NCBI GenBank assembly: GCA_019751875.1
Contig: JAIEMV010000002.1
Span: 186,001 to 250,000, forward strand
DNA: 64,000 nt
Direction of reading: 5' to 3'
Source: Hyphomicrobium sp.
Lineage (GTDB): Bacteria > Pseudomonadota > Alphaproteobacteria > Rhizobiales > Hyphomicrobiaceae
Shown: positions 9,543 to 18,612 of the stretch, one piece after another
Numbering within the stretch: position 1 is the stretch's first letter
How the letters are laid out: every line of letters begins with the position of its first letter
Made by a program: the position numbers and the translations under genes
Notes under the pieces: generated by a model
What the model was told of the DNA's origin: nothing
The model's database searches: none
What the model saw: the letters and a program-made list of their open reading frames with translations, nothing else

Positions 9543-10880
9543 TTACGGAGCCACCCGACCGCATTCGGACAGGAACCGCATTTCAACCTTGGAAACCGCG
9601 TCGCCAGCCTCGCTAAACAACGAGGGAGGCAATCCTCCGACCGAAACCAGCGCATCATCTAACCAGACCGCCGGCAAAGTTGCAGCTGCACGCATCGGCA
9701 GAGTCAAGCGCTGAGGCGCACGCCGACGGAGCATCTCCACCGTTGTGGCGTCGAGCGGCCGCACCACCATCGGCCCCGTAATCGGCGGTCCCGACCCAAT
9801 TTTGTGCCGGATGTGAAAACGATGATCCCAGATCGCTTCTTGGCCTGGATCAATTTGTATCGGGGTAAGCTGTGCGCGCCCTCGTTCGCGGAAGATACGA
9901 ATCTCCCGGTTGCACGCGCGCACTTCGCAGCCCCCCAGCGTGACTCGCGTCGCCGAAGAGGTACTCATCAGTCGCGCGACACGCTCGATTTGCGCCAACT
10001 CTGCCGGGCCAGAGCCCCCGCCGAACATCTTCAGAACCCGGTTGAGAAGCCGGATCTGAATTTCGTCCGCGGCAGACCGAAAGACTCGGGCCTCGATCGA
10101 CGCGAACATCCCCCCGTGAAGATCGAGAGCGGCAGCAGCCGCTGCATCCGTCGCCGCCTCCAGCGCCGCAACGGCACGCTGCTGTCGCTCTGCGGAAAGC
10201 GCCAGCATGGACGGCGTCAAGCCGAGGTCGAACAAGATGCCTGCCGCCGCGCGAAGCCGTACCCGCTCGAACCGTCTATCTTCATTGCTAGGATCGTCAA
10301 ACCAACGGATCCCATGCGCGACGAGGAACGAACGCAGCTGATCCCGCGAATAGTTGAGCAGCGGGCGCGCGAGAACCAAGTTCGAATAAGATTCCAGCGC
10401 GCGCACGCCACGCATCCCCTGCAACCCATCCGGACCGCTTCCACGTGCCAATCGCATCAGCACGGTTTCCGCCTGATCATCGCGGGTATGCGCCGTGAGA
10501 ATGGCACATGGACCGAGCCCCGTTTCGGAAGCGTACTGCGCCAGCAGCCCATAGCGCATTTCGCGCGCCCGCTCCTGGATGCCCCGTTCAGGCTTCGCGC
10601 CGCACCAGGCCAGAACCCGCGCTTCGACGCCTAAGGCGCGGGCAACCTCCGCGACCTGATGCGCCTCGGCGGCCGACCCTGGCCGCAAACCGTGATCGAC
10701 CGTTGCGGCCGAGATCGTCGGCGCTTCGGTGCCGATTGATCGCGCCCACCGCACGGCGAGGTTCAAAAGCGCCGTGCTGTCCGACCCACCCGACACAGCA
10801 AGGACGAGCCGCGCGTACCCGCGCACAGGTGCGAAGATCGCCGCAAGGTCCTCAGAATTTGGTGTCCAGGGCTCTGCCAT
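9543..10880 (-). CDS. tilS: tRNA(Ile)-lysidine synthase
   Basis: 445 residues. It modifies C34 of the minor tRNA-Ile (CAU) to lysidine, so that AUA is read as isoleucine. The PP-loop motif SGGSDSTALLNLA lies near residue 30, and the core continues with ATVDHGLRPGS and LTAHTRDDQAETVLMRL. The second catalytic part is RPLLNYSRDQLRSFL followed by WFDDPSNEDRRFERVRLR. The C-terminal half is Ala/Arg-rich and variable, as usual. It sits between cpoB and ftsH in the conserved tol-pal-cpoB-tilS-ftsH order. Confidence 0.93.
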   Translation of the reverse strand: MAEPWTPNSEDLAAIFAPVRGYARLVLAVSGGSDSTALLNLAVRWARSIGTEAPTISAATVDHGLRPGSAAEAHQVAEVARALGVEARVLAWCGAKPERGIQERAREMRYGLLAQYASETGLGPCAILTAHTRDDQAETVLMRLARGSGPDGLQGMRGVRALESYSNLVLARPLLNYSRDQLRSFLVAHGIRWFDDPSNEDRRFERVRLRAAAGILFDLGLTPSMLALSAERQQRAVAALEAATDAAAAAALDLHGGMFASIEARVFRSAADEIQIRLLNRVLKMFGGGSGPAELAQIERVARLMSTSSATRVTLGGCEVRACNREIRIFRERGRAQLTPIQIDPGQEAIWDHRFHIRHKIGSGPPITGPMVVRPLDATTVEMLRRRAPQRLTLPMRAAATLPAVWLDDALVSVGGLPPSLFSEAGDAVSKVEMRFLSECGRVAP

Positions 10881-10928
10881 AGGTCCCTGCTATCTGCCAT
10901 TGGCGCTTCATTGCCGAGCGCCATCTGC

Positions 10929-11897
10929 TCAGGTGCAGCCGATCCGTTGGCGCTCACTGTCGGCCTTGCTCTTCAGATGCGGCGGTGCGCTTGGATACTT
11001 ACCCGGCAGCTGTCCCAGCACGCCACACGCGTCGGCCTTCTTGCCTAATGCCGCCAGTGCCATTCCCCGTTTCAGCATGCTGTCCGGAGCCTTGGGACTG
11101 TTCCCATAGGCCTGGGTCACGAGATCGAACGCTTCAGCAGCGTCGGCGTAACTGCGCTGCACGTAATGCGTTTCACCGAGCCAGTAGAGGGCATTCGGGA
11201 CCAGCGAGTCGCGCGGATAAGCTTTCAGGAAGTCGCGGAAACCGGCCTGCGCCGCCGCATATTCCTGCTGCAGCAAGAATCCGTAAGCGCGCTCATACGC
11301 CTGCTTGGGATCGCCCGCCGCTGCTGGATCGATAGCAGCCATATCCGATGTGGACGGCCCTGCCGGCTGAGCGGGGGAGATCCGCTCGTTCGCCGGCGGC
11401 AACGGTGCCGGCGCCACAGCGCTGTCCTGCGCGATCAATCCGCCGATTGGATCGCCTTCACCGGCGTTGACTGTCGTCGAACCAAACGTCGACGGCGCCG
11501 CGGAGTATGATGGTGCCCCACCTTGTCCTGATTGCAGCTGTTCGATTTGCGACGAGAGAGCCCTAACCTGCGTTTCGAGCGCATCAATGCGGCCTGCATC
11601 GGCAGCGCCCCCCCCAACCGGCGCAACGATGCGTGGGGCAGGTGACGCGCCGCCCGATCGCGCCAGCGATTCGAGCGTACCAATTACGACCTGGAGATCG
11701 ACGAGTTGCTCTTCGAGTTGCTGAACCCGGCGGCGAAGATCTCCATCACCACCGCCACCGCCTGCCGGCTTTGCCTTGGTGGCAGCCGGCGGGGCATCCG
11801 CCGCAGTTTGCGCCTCAGCGACCCCTGCAACCGCAAGCAGCGCCGCAATCACCGCCGTGAGCCTCAAGCGTCCGATTGAAGTCATGTCAGCCCGCAC
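10929..11897 (-). CDS. cpoB: Tol-Pal system coordinator CpoB (YbgF)
   Basis: 322 residues, periplasmic. The GTG start at 11897 follows AGAGAG by about 8 bases; an ATG four codons later is an alternative. A signal peptide ends VAGVAEAQ. A predicted coiled coil follows (RRRVQQLEEQLVDLQ) and trimerises YbgF proteins. A Pro/Ala/Ser-rich linker comes next. The C-terminal TPR domain contains AYERAYGFLLQQEYAAAQAGFRDFL, then NALYWLGETHY and KAPDSMLKRGMAL. CpoB ties Tol-Pal constriction to peptidoglycan synthesis at the septum. The order tilS-cpoB-OmpA-pal is conserved apart from the extra OmpA-like gene. Confidence 0.9.
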   Translation of the reverse strand: MRADMTSIGRLRLTAVIAALLAVAGVAEAQTAADAPPAATKAKPAGGGGGDGDLRRRVQQLEEQLVDLQVVIGTLESLARSGGASPAPRIVAPVGGGAADAGRIDALETQVRALSSQIEQLQSGQGGAPSYSAAPSTFGSTTVNAGEGDPIGGLIAQDSAVAPAPLPPANERISPAQPAGPSTSDMAAIDPAAAGDPKQAYERAYGFLLQQEYAAAQAGFRDFLKAYPRDSLVPNALYWLGETHYVQRSYADAAEAFDLVTQAYGNSPKAPDSMLKRGMALAALGKKADACGVLGQLPGKYPSAPPHLKSKADSERQRIGCT

Positions 11898-12012
11898 GGC
11901 TTTACTCTCTTGATCCTGGATCAGCCCCGATCGTTCAACTTCGAGTGCTAGTACGTATCGGCATCCACGCCAACCCGCTTAACCCGCCAGCTCCGCGATC
12001 GTCCACGGTTGA

Positions 12013-12921
12013 TCAGGGCCGCCCTGGCCCGATCAGCGGTTCCGCAGTCGGCAATTCGCTGACCCGCTGCGCCGTCAAAACAGTAACGGCACGGCGATTC
12101 TGCGCAGCACAGTCTGCCCCCTTGCACATCGCGATCGGCCTCGTCTTGCCCCGTGGCGCGATCGCCAGACGCTCTGGCGGCACACCTTCCTCCAGCAGAC
12201 GCCGGAAAACCGCGTCGGCGCGCTCGGCCGCTAAGCGGTCGAGACCGCTATCGTCCAGTGCGGGATCGTCGGAATGGCCTTCGATCACGGCAGACAAGCC
12301 GGCATTGCGCTTCAGCCACCGAGCCTGAGCCGCAAGAACCGAACGCGCCCGTGATCCCAACTCCGCGCTGCGCGGGGCAAAGAAAATGCGGTCCCCCGCC
12401 TCGAGAATAAAGCTGTCTTCGAGTTTCCCGCCAACAGACCGCGGTGTCGCGACCACACGGGCGACGACGGGCACAACTGGAGCCACTACCGGCGCAACAT
12501 CAGGCATGGCAGCCGTCTCGGCGGGTCCTCCGTGCAGGACGACCTTGGAATCAATCTGGTAGAGTTCCGACAGATGCCGCCGCGCCTCGGCCACTGACGG
12601 GTGCTGCGGATCGCGCACGACGAAGAGTTCGAGCAGCCGCCGCGCTTCATCAAAGCGCGCGCCCTGCAATTCACTCATCGCTGCGTCGAACAAAGCGTCC
12701 GCTGATCGCGGGTCTTCGTCCCGTGCCTGGGGAACGAGTCGATCCGGCAGTGTCTTGATCACGTCGAATAATGTCTCAGGCTGAGCTTCGAACGAGAAGT
12801 CCTGCGCCAGCGCAATTGGAGCTCCAGAAACCAGACAGGCGAGCACAACGCCGGGCAGACGAAGGCGCTGCACGCTATCCCTCGACTTCGCTGTTCGTCG
12901 AACTGTTCTGCTCTCGGTCAT
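12013..12921 (-). CDS. OmpA-family protein with N-terminal helical repeat, extra member in the tol-pal locus
   Basis: 302 residues from the ATG at 12921, chosen because GGAAGG precedes it and it leads into a signal-like segment ending GAPIALAQ. An N-terminal region at about 75-120 resembles a TPR/tol-pal helical pair (DALFDAAMSELQGARFDEARRLLELF). The C-terminal OmpA/MotB domain includes IFFAPRSAELG, then VIEGHSDDPALDDSGLDRLAAERADAV and NRRAVTVLTA. The Asp/Arg residues that bind diaminopimelate in OmpA-like domains appear present. It is not a lipoprotein, unlike Pal next door. It is likely a second peptidoglycan-binding partner of the Tol machine; the exact role is not known. Confidence 0.8.
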   Translation of the reverse strand: MTESRTVRRTAKSRDSVQRLRLPGVVLACLVSGAPIALAQDFSFEAQPETLFDVIKTLPDRLVPQARDEDPRSADALFDAAMSELQGARFDEARRLLELFVVRDPQHPSVAEARRHLSELYQIDSKVVLHGGPAETAAMPDVAPVVAPVVPVVARVVATPRSVGGKLEDSFILEAGDRIFFAPRSAELGSRARSVLAAQARWLKRNAGLSAVIEGHSDDPALDDSGLDRLAAERADAVFRRLLEEGVPPERLAIAPRGKTRPIAMCKGADCAAQNRRAVTVLTAQRVSELPTAEPLIGPGRP

Positions 12922-13091
12922 GTGAAGCCTTCCGGCACTCCAATGACACTTCAGGTGCCCGAGCATTGGGGCTAAACTTTGCCTGTTCCGCCTGGAAACT
13001 GTCCGCGCCGATCACGAAATACGAAAAGCACGGAAGGCGTTGTCAAAACGACCCACTGCTCTTCGTAGGTTTATCGCGGTTGCAACAAAGA

Positions 13092-13604
13092 TCAGGAAGC
13101 GACGCGACTGTTCAGAACCGTCTGCGCGCGGCGGTTTTGCGCCCAGCAAGAGATATCGTCGCATACGGCGACCGGGCGTTCCTTGCCGTAGGAGATCGTG
13201 CGCATGCGATTGGCCGGAATACCCGCCGATGCGAGATAATTGCGAACCGTCGTCGCACGGCGGGCGCCGAGTGCAATATTATATTCGCGCGTGCCCCGCT
13301 CATCCGCATGGCCCTCGACCGTGATCGTGAACGCCGGATATTGCTTCAGCCACTGCGCTTGCTTGGCAAGGGTTGTCTGCGCCTCAGGCGTCAGATCCGA
13401 GCTATCGGATGAGAAATAAACGATGTCGCCTGCGTTGATCGTGAAGTCCCGTGGGGTCCCGGGCACCACGGGCCCCTTGCCGTCGGGTCCGAGGTTGGCG
13501 CTGTCAGGACCGCTCTCCTTGTTCGCGCAACCTGCCAACGTGACCGCACAAAGGATCACGATGAGGACACGGGCAAATCCACCGGTCAGGGAGTGAAACG
13601 TCAT
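13092..13604 (-). CDS. pal: Peptidoglycan-associated lipoprotein Pal
   Basis: 170 residues from the ATG at 13604; the longer open frame upstream lacks signal features. A lipoprotein signal peptide ends in the lipobox LAGC, so the protein is anchored in the outer membrane. The OmpA-like domain has IVYFSSDSSDLTPEA, then TVEGHADERGTREYN and SYGKERPV. It binds peptidoglycan and TolB and links the outer membrane to the wall during cell constriction. Its upstream neighbours on the same strand are two mini-lipoprotein genes and tolB. Confidence 0.95.
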   Translation of the reverse strand: MTFHSLTGGFARVLIVILCAVTLAGCANKESGPDSANLGPDGKGPVVPGTPRDFTINAGDIVYFSSDSSDLTPEAQTTLAKQAQWLKQYPAFTITVEGHADERGTREYNIALGARRATTVRNYLASAGIPANRMRTISYGKERPVAVCDDISCWAQNRRAQTVLNSRVAS

Positions 13605-13962
13605 ATCGACCTCATCGCGCTCGTCCGAAAGCCAGGGCGCCTTGCCATCGGGAGTTGGACCCGCGCCCAGCATATCTGGTGCGCGCCGAACAGGCCCACG
13701 ATGCTCGATGCCACTGAAATGTGGCAGTTCGACGAGTAGCCACCGGGAACCGGTTCGAGCCGGAACTGTATTTGTTTGAAACTGCTTAGCCTGCTGCGGA
13801 GCGTCCGCCCACCCGCAGTGCTGTCGCATAGGGCGCTTGGCCCGATATCGCTGGGGATAAGGTCACAGCGTTGATTTTCGGCAACGGGATCCATTGGACC
13901 ACGTTGGAATCGGCGAACAGCGGACCATGACGCCGGTATAAACTTCGATCCGAGACCAGGCA
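13605..13962. other. Gene-free stretch upstream of pal
   Basis: About 360 bases between pal and the terminator of the mini-lipoprotein genes. No supported reading frame is seen. It must carry the pal promoter if the hairpin at 13977-14014 terminates transcription from the upstream genes. No clear promoter hexamers were found. Confidence 0.4.
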
Positions 13963-14014
13963 CCGAAAAAGAGAAAGACCGAACTGCAATCGCGTGAGCG
14001 AAGGCAATTCGGTC
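13963..14014 (-). terminator. Terminator behind the twin mini-lipoprotein genes
   Basis: An 11-bp stem with one G-T pair (13977-13987 with 14004-14014) is followed on the minus strand by a T-rich run (complement of 13963-13976). It closes the mini-lipoprotein unit before pal. Confidence 0.65.
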
Positions 14015-14065
14015 TTAATCTCACGATCACCCGATTCAAAGAACCGGATAAACCCCAGAAAGTTC

Positions 14066-14188
14066 TTAGCGAACTTCCGAAGCGACCGGCAGATCAGCGC
14101 CGAGCTTCATGGGAGCAGCTTCTTCACGGCGGCAAGCACCGAGAGCAACGGCCACGATAGCGGCAGCGAGAACGATAGCGCCCTTCAT
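14066..14188 (-). CDS. Mini-lipoprotein, copy 1 of a tandem pair
   Basis: 40 residues starting at the ATG at 14188, with AGGAGAAAGACT before it. It reads as a signal peptide MKGAIVLAAAIVAVALGAC, with LGAC as the lipobox. Only about 22 residues follow the lipidated cysteine: RREEAAPMKLGADLPV then ASEVR. The next gene upstream encodes a near copy. Its position between tolB and pal suggests a link to the outer-membrane/Tol system, but no function can be assigned. It was found by reading the strand directly, since it is shorter than most annotation cut-offs. Confidence 0.75.
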   Translation of the reverse strand: MKGAIVLAAAIVAVALGACRREEAAPMKLGADLPVASEVR

Positions 14189-14229
14189 AGTCTTTCTCCT
14201 GATAGTGTCCCAGAGTTTTCCGGGATGGA

Positions 14230-14364
14230 TTAGCGTGCCACTTCCGTGGCGGCCGGAACCTCGGCACCGAGCTTCATCGGTGCCGCTTCTTCGCGACGGC
14301 AAGCGCCTAGTGCAACAGCTATAATGGCAGCGGAGAGAACGATTAGCCCCTTGATACCCTGCAT
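14230..14364 (-). CDS. Mini-lipoprotein, copy 2 of a tandem pair
   Basis: 44 residues from the ATG at 14364, preceded by AGGAGATCGTT. The precursor begins MQGIKGLIVLSAAIIAVAL and has the lipobox LGAC. The mature part RREEAAPMKLGAEVPA then ATEVAR differs from copy 1 at only a few positions. The segment CRREEAAPMKLGA is identical in both, while silent codon positions differ. That argues for selection on the peptide rather than a recent duplication. The 41-bp gap between the two genes carries only the second ribosome site. Confidence 0.75.
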   Translation of the reverse strand: MQGIKGLIVLSAAIIAVALGACRREEAAPMKLGAEVPAATEVAR

Positions 14365-14555
14365 AACGATCTCCTGTTGCATTCAACGCCCAACCACATA
14401 CTGGGGTACTGGCATGGGCTTATTCGATCAAGAACCGAGGCGTTGGATGGACTGTTTTCCGACCCGGTAGATGCGAAAATGCCACTTAGTGTTTTCTACT
14501 CCTCAGGTTGTGACTCCTACGCAAGCGGAAGCGGCCAACCATCGGAAACTCTGAA

Positions 14556-14585
14556 CTAAAAGACCGGAGCGGAAATGCCCCGGTC
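14556..14585 (-). terminator. Terminator of tolB
   Basis: An inverted repeat GACCGG/CCGGTC (14562-14567 with 14580-14585) is followed on the minus strand by TTTT, about 50 bases after the tolB stop codon. It separates tolB from the mini-lipoprotein genes. Confidence 0.55.
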
Positions 14586-14633
14586 CGAGCAAGACAATGC
14601 CCTAAATCCGTTAAACGACCCTTAATCCGTGTT

Positions 14634-15992
14634 TCAATTCAGGAGCGGCGACCACGCAGGGTCAGACGCGAATGACGGAGTTGGAATCACGCGCTCGTTG
14701 TAACCGGTGATGTCGACCGAATAGATTCGGGCTCCCGCATTGGCCCCTTGTCCCTCGCGAAAGAACATCACCACGCGCCCGTTCGGCGACCAAGTCGGCC
14801 CTTCGTTGTGGTACCCCTCGGTGAGGACGCGCTCGCCCGATCCGTCCGGCCGCATCACACCGATCAGGAATCGCCCTGCGAGTTGCTTTGTAAAGGCAAT
14901 GTTATCTCCGCGCGGCGACCAGACCGGCGTCGAATACCGCCCGTCACCGAAGCTGAGCCGCCGGACCCCGGATCCGTCCGAGTTCATGAGGTAGAGTTGC
15001 TGTGTCCCCTCCCGGTCGCTCTCGAAGACGATCTGCTTGCCGTCTGGTGAATAGCTGGGGCCGGTGTCGATCGCGTCGGTCTGCGTCACGCGACGCGTTT
15101 GCCTCGTGCGAAGATCAAGCTCGTAGATCGAACTCGACCCCTCCGACTGCATGGAGAAGATCACCCGCTGTCCATCGGGTGAGAACCGCGGCGCGAATGT
15201 CATGCCGGGGAAGTCACCCACGATTTCGCGTTGCATGGTCTCTAGATTGAGAAGAAACACCCGCGGCTGATCACGCGTGTAGGACATGAACGTGATCTCG
15301 TTCCGCGTTGGCGAGAACCGTGGCGTCAGCACGATTTCCGACCCCTTCGACAGCACGCGCACGTTCGCCCCGTCCTGATCCATGATAGCGAGCCGCTTGA
15401 CCCGCTTGTCCTTCGGACCCGTCTCGTCCACGAACACCACGCGGCTATCGAAGTAGCCTTTCTCCCCCGTCAGCCGCTCGTAGATCTGGTCGGCGATAAT
15501 GTGACCCACCCGGCGCCAATTTGCTTCCGCCGTCGCAAAACGTTGCCCGGCGAGCTGCTTGCCCGTTGCCACGTCCCACAGCCGGAACTCCGACGACAAC
15601 CGCCCGCTCGCATCCCGCGTCACGCGTCCGACCGTCAGCGCGTCCGCTCCGATCGACCGCCAATCGACCATGCGCGGCGGCGCATTGATGTCGCGCACGG
15701 CCTCCAGGAACGACGCTCGGTCTAATGGTTTGAAAAGGCCGGAGCTTTCGAGATCGTTCGCAACCACGTTCGATATTTCGACGGCAAGCTTTGGGTTGTC
15801 GCCGACGAATTCCGGAATAGCGATTGGTATCGGTGACAGCGAGCCTTCTGATTGTCGACCTGTGAGCTGCGCAGACGCCGGCAGCGCCATTACCACAGTC
15901 ACCGCCAACGCAAGTGCGGCCCCAACGATGCGTCTATGCAGAAACCCTCCCTTGGGATAGGGCGAGGTCTGTGTGAACAAGGAGGAGATCAT
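14634..15992 (-). CDS. tolB: Tol-Pal translocation protein TolB
   Basis: 452 residues from the ATG at 15992; up to 28 further codons upstream remain open, so the start is uncertain. A signal peptide ends ALPASAQ. The N-terminal domain includes [13 protein letters not shown] six-bladed WD40-like propeller follows, with repeated [12 protein letters not shown] and [21 protein letters not shown] blades ending [12 protein letters not shown]. TolB is periplasmic and shuttles between Pal and TolA. It lies directly after tolA on the same strand. Confidence 0.95.
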   Translation of the reverse strand: MISSLFTQTSPYPKGGFLHRRIVGAALALAVTVVMALPASAQLTGRQSEGSLSPIPIAIPEFVGDNPKLAVEISNVVANDLESSGLFKPLDRASFLEAVRDINAPPRMVDWRSIGADALTVGRVTRDASGRLSSEFRLWDVATGKQLAGQRFATAEANWRRVGHIIADQIYERLTGEKGYFDSRVVFVDETGPKDKRVKRLAIMDQDGANVRVLSKGSEIVLTPRFSPTRNEITFMSYTRDQPRVFLLNLETMQREIVGDFPGMTFAPRFSPDGQRVIFSMQSEGSSSIYELDLRTRQTRRVTQTDAIDTGPSYSPDGKQIVFESDREGTQQLYLMNSDGSGVRRLSFGDGRYSTPVWSPRGDNIAFTKQLAGRFLIGVMRPDGSGERVLTEGYHNEGPTWSPNGRVVMFFREGQGANAGARIYSVDITGYNERVIPTPSFASDPAWSPLLN

Positions 15993-16106
15993 GAATTCCG
16001 TCTTCTGATGGGCGGGTGGCACGTCGGCCATGTGTTCGAAACGATATAACTGCATGTGACCCTGGAATAGGGTCAAAGCGCGGCAGAAGCACGCTCTTCC
16101 GCACCA

Positions 16107-17168
16107 CTACAGCATGCTGCTCGGATCGAACTCCCAGATGATCTCCTGCCAGCCGCTTTCATAAAGGTCGGGTGGGAGATCATAGGGCTGGCATCCTTTG
16201 ACCGCTCGTAGCGCGGATTCGGTCGCCAGTGACGCCAGCGGCCCTGATGCGGGTCTTTCAATGCGCGGATCGGACTCCAGCGTCCCATCCGGGCGCATAC
16301 GCCAGCGCAGCGTCACGATCGGCGTCTCTGTACCACCACCGGCACCCGGCAACCTCCAGCAGCGTGCGATCTGGGCGCGCAGCATTCCGCGCAACAGATC
16401 CTGCTCGCGAACGGATAGAACCGTGTCATTACCCGTCGCCGTGCCCGCAGTGGGACCGCGATAATCGGTCGGCCTGGTCGGCTCGGTCGCGCTTGTCGGC
16501 GCACCCTTCTTCGTCGGATCTTTGTCGAGCAGTGCCGCAAGACGATCGGATACGGAAGCCTGCTTTTTCTTCTCTTCCTCTTGCTTTTTACGCTTTGCCT
16601 CAGCGGCTTTCTTTTTGGCCTCCTCAACCTTCCTTTTCTGCTCGGCCTTTTTCTTTTCTTCCGCCTTTTTCTTCTCTTCTTCCGCTTTCTTCTGCGCGTC
16701 CTCGGCCGCCTTCTTCTCCTCCTCCTGCTTCTTCAACTCGTCAGGCGTCGGCCCCGGCGGAGGTGGCGGCGCCTCGGCGAGCTTTTCAGCGATCGGGTCG
16801 GGCTTCGGCGGGTCGGGCTTGGGCAGCTCGGGCGCAGGCGTTGCTTCCGCGGGCTTAGGCGGTTCGGGGACAGGTTCGGGCTTTGCTGGTTCCGGCTCCG
16901 CCGGCGGCGTGGGAGCGAGAATAGGTTTGGGCTTTTCCGCTTCTTGTATGGACTGGACTTCAGTGGGCTTTTCAGCGGCCTTTGCTTCCAGTTCCTTTGA
17001 CGTTTCGCTCCCCTGCTTTAAACGCAGGAATTCAGACGGCGTGATCATCGCCACCGCGATTGGCTCCGGTTCCGGACGCATCAATTCAGGCGTCTGCTGG
17101 ATGGTGATGATCGACCAAGCCAGTAACGCCGCATGCATCAGTACCGATATGAAGAGCCCGGCGCGCAC
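16107..17168 (-). CDS. tolA: Tol-Pal energy transducer TolA
   Basis: 353 residues. One N-terminal membrane helix (GLFISVLMHAALLAWSIITI) is followed by a proline-rich stretch (about 85-150). A long Lys/Glu/Ala helical rod comes next (about 155-215, many EEKKKAEEK repeats). The C-terminal TonB-like domain contains LLRGMLRAQIARCWRLP, LRWRMRPDGTL and YDLPPDLYESWQ-like segments. TolA transmits the proton-motive force from TolQR to Pal/TolB. The low-complexity middle is normal for the family. It is encoded 7 bases after tolR. Confidence 0.93.
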   Translation of the reverse strand: MRAGLFISVLMHAALLAWSIITIQQTPELMRPEPEPIAVAMITPSEFLRLKQGSETSKELEAKAAEKPTEVQSIQEAEKPKPILAPTPPAEPEPAKPEPVPEPPKPAEATPAPELPKPDPPKPDPIAEKLAEAPPPPPGPTPDELKKQEEEKKAAEDAQKKAEEEKKKAEEKKKAEQKRKVEEAKKKAAEAKRKKQEEEKKKQASVSDRLAALLDKDPTKKGAPTSATEPTRPTDYRGPTAGTATGNDTVLSVREQDLLRGMLRAQIARCWRLPGAGGGTETPIVTLRWRMRPDGTLESDPRIERPASGPLASLATESALRAVKGCQPYDLPPDLYESGWQEIIWEFDPSSML

Positions 17169-17175
17169 CGCTGCT

Positions 17176-17625
17176 CTAGCCTCCGTCCTCGACCTCGGTC
17201 ACGAGTGAGACTTTCTTGAAGCCGCCTGCGCTGATCCGGCCCATCACCTTCATGACGGTGCCGTAGTCGATGCCCTTGTCGCCGCGCACATAGACCTGCT
17301 CGTCAACGCCGTTCTTGGCGATGGCCTTCAGCTTTTCGGCAATTTCGGCGAGCGGGACTTTCGTTTCCCCGATGAAGGTATCACCCGATGACGAAACGGA
17401 AATCGTCAGCGGTTCTTTCGAACTTTCCAGCTGCTTGCCCTGCGACCCCGGCAATTCGATGGGAACGCCCACGGTCAGCATGGGGGCGGCCACCATGAAG
17501 ATGATGAGCAGCACGAGCATCACGTCCACCATGGGTGTGATGTTGATTTCGCTCATCGGCGACTTCCGGCCCCGGCGCTTGCGCCGTCCGCCGCCGCCCG
17601 AGTTCATCTTGATACTGGCGCCCAT
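17176..17625 (-). CDS. tolR: Tol-Pal motor subunit TolR
   Basis: 149 residues of the ExbD/TolR family. A glycine/arginine-rich cytosolic N-terminus precedes a single membrane helix, EINITPMVDVMLVLLIIFMV. The proton-carrying Asp of this helix lies in MVDVMLV. The periplasmic domain ends GGFKKVSLVTEV. It forms the inner-membrane proton channel with TolQ. The gene starts 6 bases after tolQ ends. Confidence 0.95.
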   Translation of the reverse strand: MGASIKMNSGGGGRRKRRGRKSPMSEINITPMVDVMLVLLIIFMVAAPMLTVGVPIELPGSQGKQLESSKEPLTISVSSSGDTFIGETKVPLAEIAEKLKAIAKNGVDEQVYVRGDKGIDYGTVMKVMGRISAGGFKKVSLVTEVEDGG

Positions 17626-17631
17626 GACGGC

Positions 17632-18345
17632 TTAGCTCCTGACGTCAATCTGGCGCGAGACAATGGCCGAAAACTCATCGGCGAACGCTTCCAGGCGTTG
17701 GCTGATCGCAGCGCTGTCGGCCGAAAATTTATTGTAGAAAACGACCGCCGGTATGGCCGCAACAAGGCCAATTGCGGTGGCGAAGAGCGCTTCCGCGATG
17801 CCAGGAGCCACAACCGCGAGGTTGGTGTTTTTAGAGACCGCGATGGCTTGGAAGCTCACCATGATGCCCCAGACCGTGCCGAACAGCCCCACGAACGGCG
17901 CCGTCGAACCCACGGTCGCCAGGAACAGAAGCCGCCGGTCGAGCCGTTCCATCTCGCGGCTGATGGTGACATCCATCACCTTTTCAACGCGCATCTGAAT
18001 GCCGCCCATCGCGCGAATATTGCCTTCTACCGAGCGCTTCCACTCGCGCATGGCTGCAACAAAAAGAGCCGCCATTGAAATGGTCGGCGCGCGTGAAAGC
18101 TGATTGTAAAGTTCATCGAGGGATTGTCCTGACCAGAACGTCTGCTCGAAGCGGTCCGCTTCCATCCGCGCCTTCCGGAACGCGAACAACTTCTCGATGA
18201 TGATCGCCCACGACCAGATCGAGGCGATGAAAAGGCCCGCCATCACCAACTGCACGGTGAGCGAGGCATGGATGAAAAGCTCGTAAAACGAGACACCCGG
18301 CGTTGCGGCCGGCAGGGTCGCCTGGGCGACGTCCGTAGGGTTCAT
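17632..18345 (-). CDS. tolQ: Tol-Pal motor subunit TolQ
   Basis: 237 residues of the MotA/TolQ/ExbB family. Three membrane helices are visible: LTVQLVMAGLFIASIWSWAI, then LLFLATVGSTAPFVGLFGTVWGI, then LFATAIGLVAAIPAVVFYN. The family signature is FVGLFGTVWGIM. It is the first gene of the tolQRA block. A pair of TGACGTCA palindromes lies 70-90 bases upstream. Confidence 0.95.
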   Translation of the reverse strand: MNPTDVAQATLPAATPGVSFYELFIHASLTVQLVMAGLFIASIWSWAIIIEKLFAFRKARMEADRFEQTFWSGQSLDELYNQLSRAPTISMAALFVAAMREWKRSVEGNIRAMGGIQMRVEKVMDVTISREMERLDRRLLFLATVGSTAPFVGLFGTVWGIMVSFQAIAVSKNTNLAVVAPGIAEALFATAIGLVAAIPAVVFYNKFSADSAAISQRLEAFADEFSAIVSRQIDVRS

Positions 18346-18416
18346 GGGTCTTCCGCCGTTCGAGGATCCGTTGAGGACAAGACGTGTCTGAGCCGCGTGA
18401 GCGACGTTCGGGCCAA

Positions 18417-18436
18417 TGACGTCACCAGTGACGTCA
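18417..18436. promoter_or_regulatory. Twin TGACGTCA palindromes upstream of tolQ
   Basis: The 8-base palindrome TGACGTCA occurs at 18417-18424 and again at 18429-18436, 12 bases start to start. This is slightly more than one helical turn. The site is 72-91 bases before the tolQ start codon. It looks like a dimeric operator, but I cannot name the regulator. Confidence 0.4.
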
Positions 18437-18612
18437 TCGGGCTCCGGGACTTTGATCGCGACGCAGACGTGAGAATTGCCCCGTATCCCCCGATACCGCC
18501 AACGCCATGTTGCCGCGCAATATGACGAAACGGAGGCTTTGTCCGCATATGCCTAAAGCTGATTCGCGATTGTGCATCATGAATTTGGCGCGGCCACCGA
18601 GGCGACCCGCAC

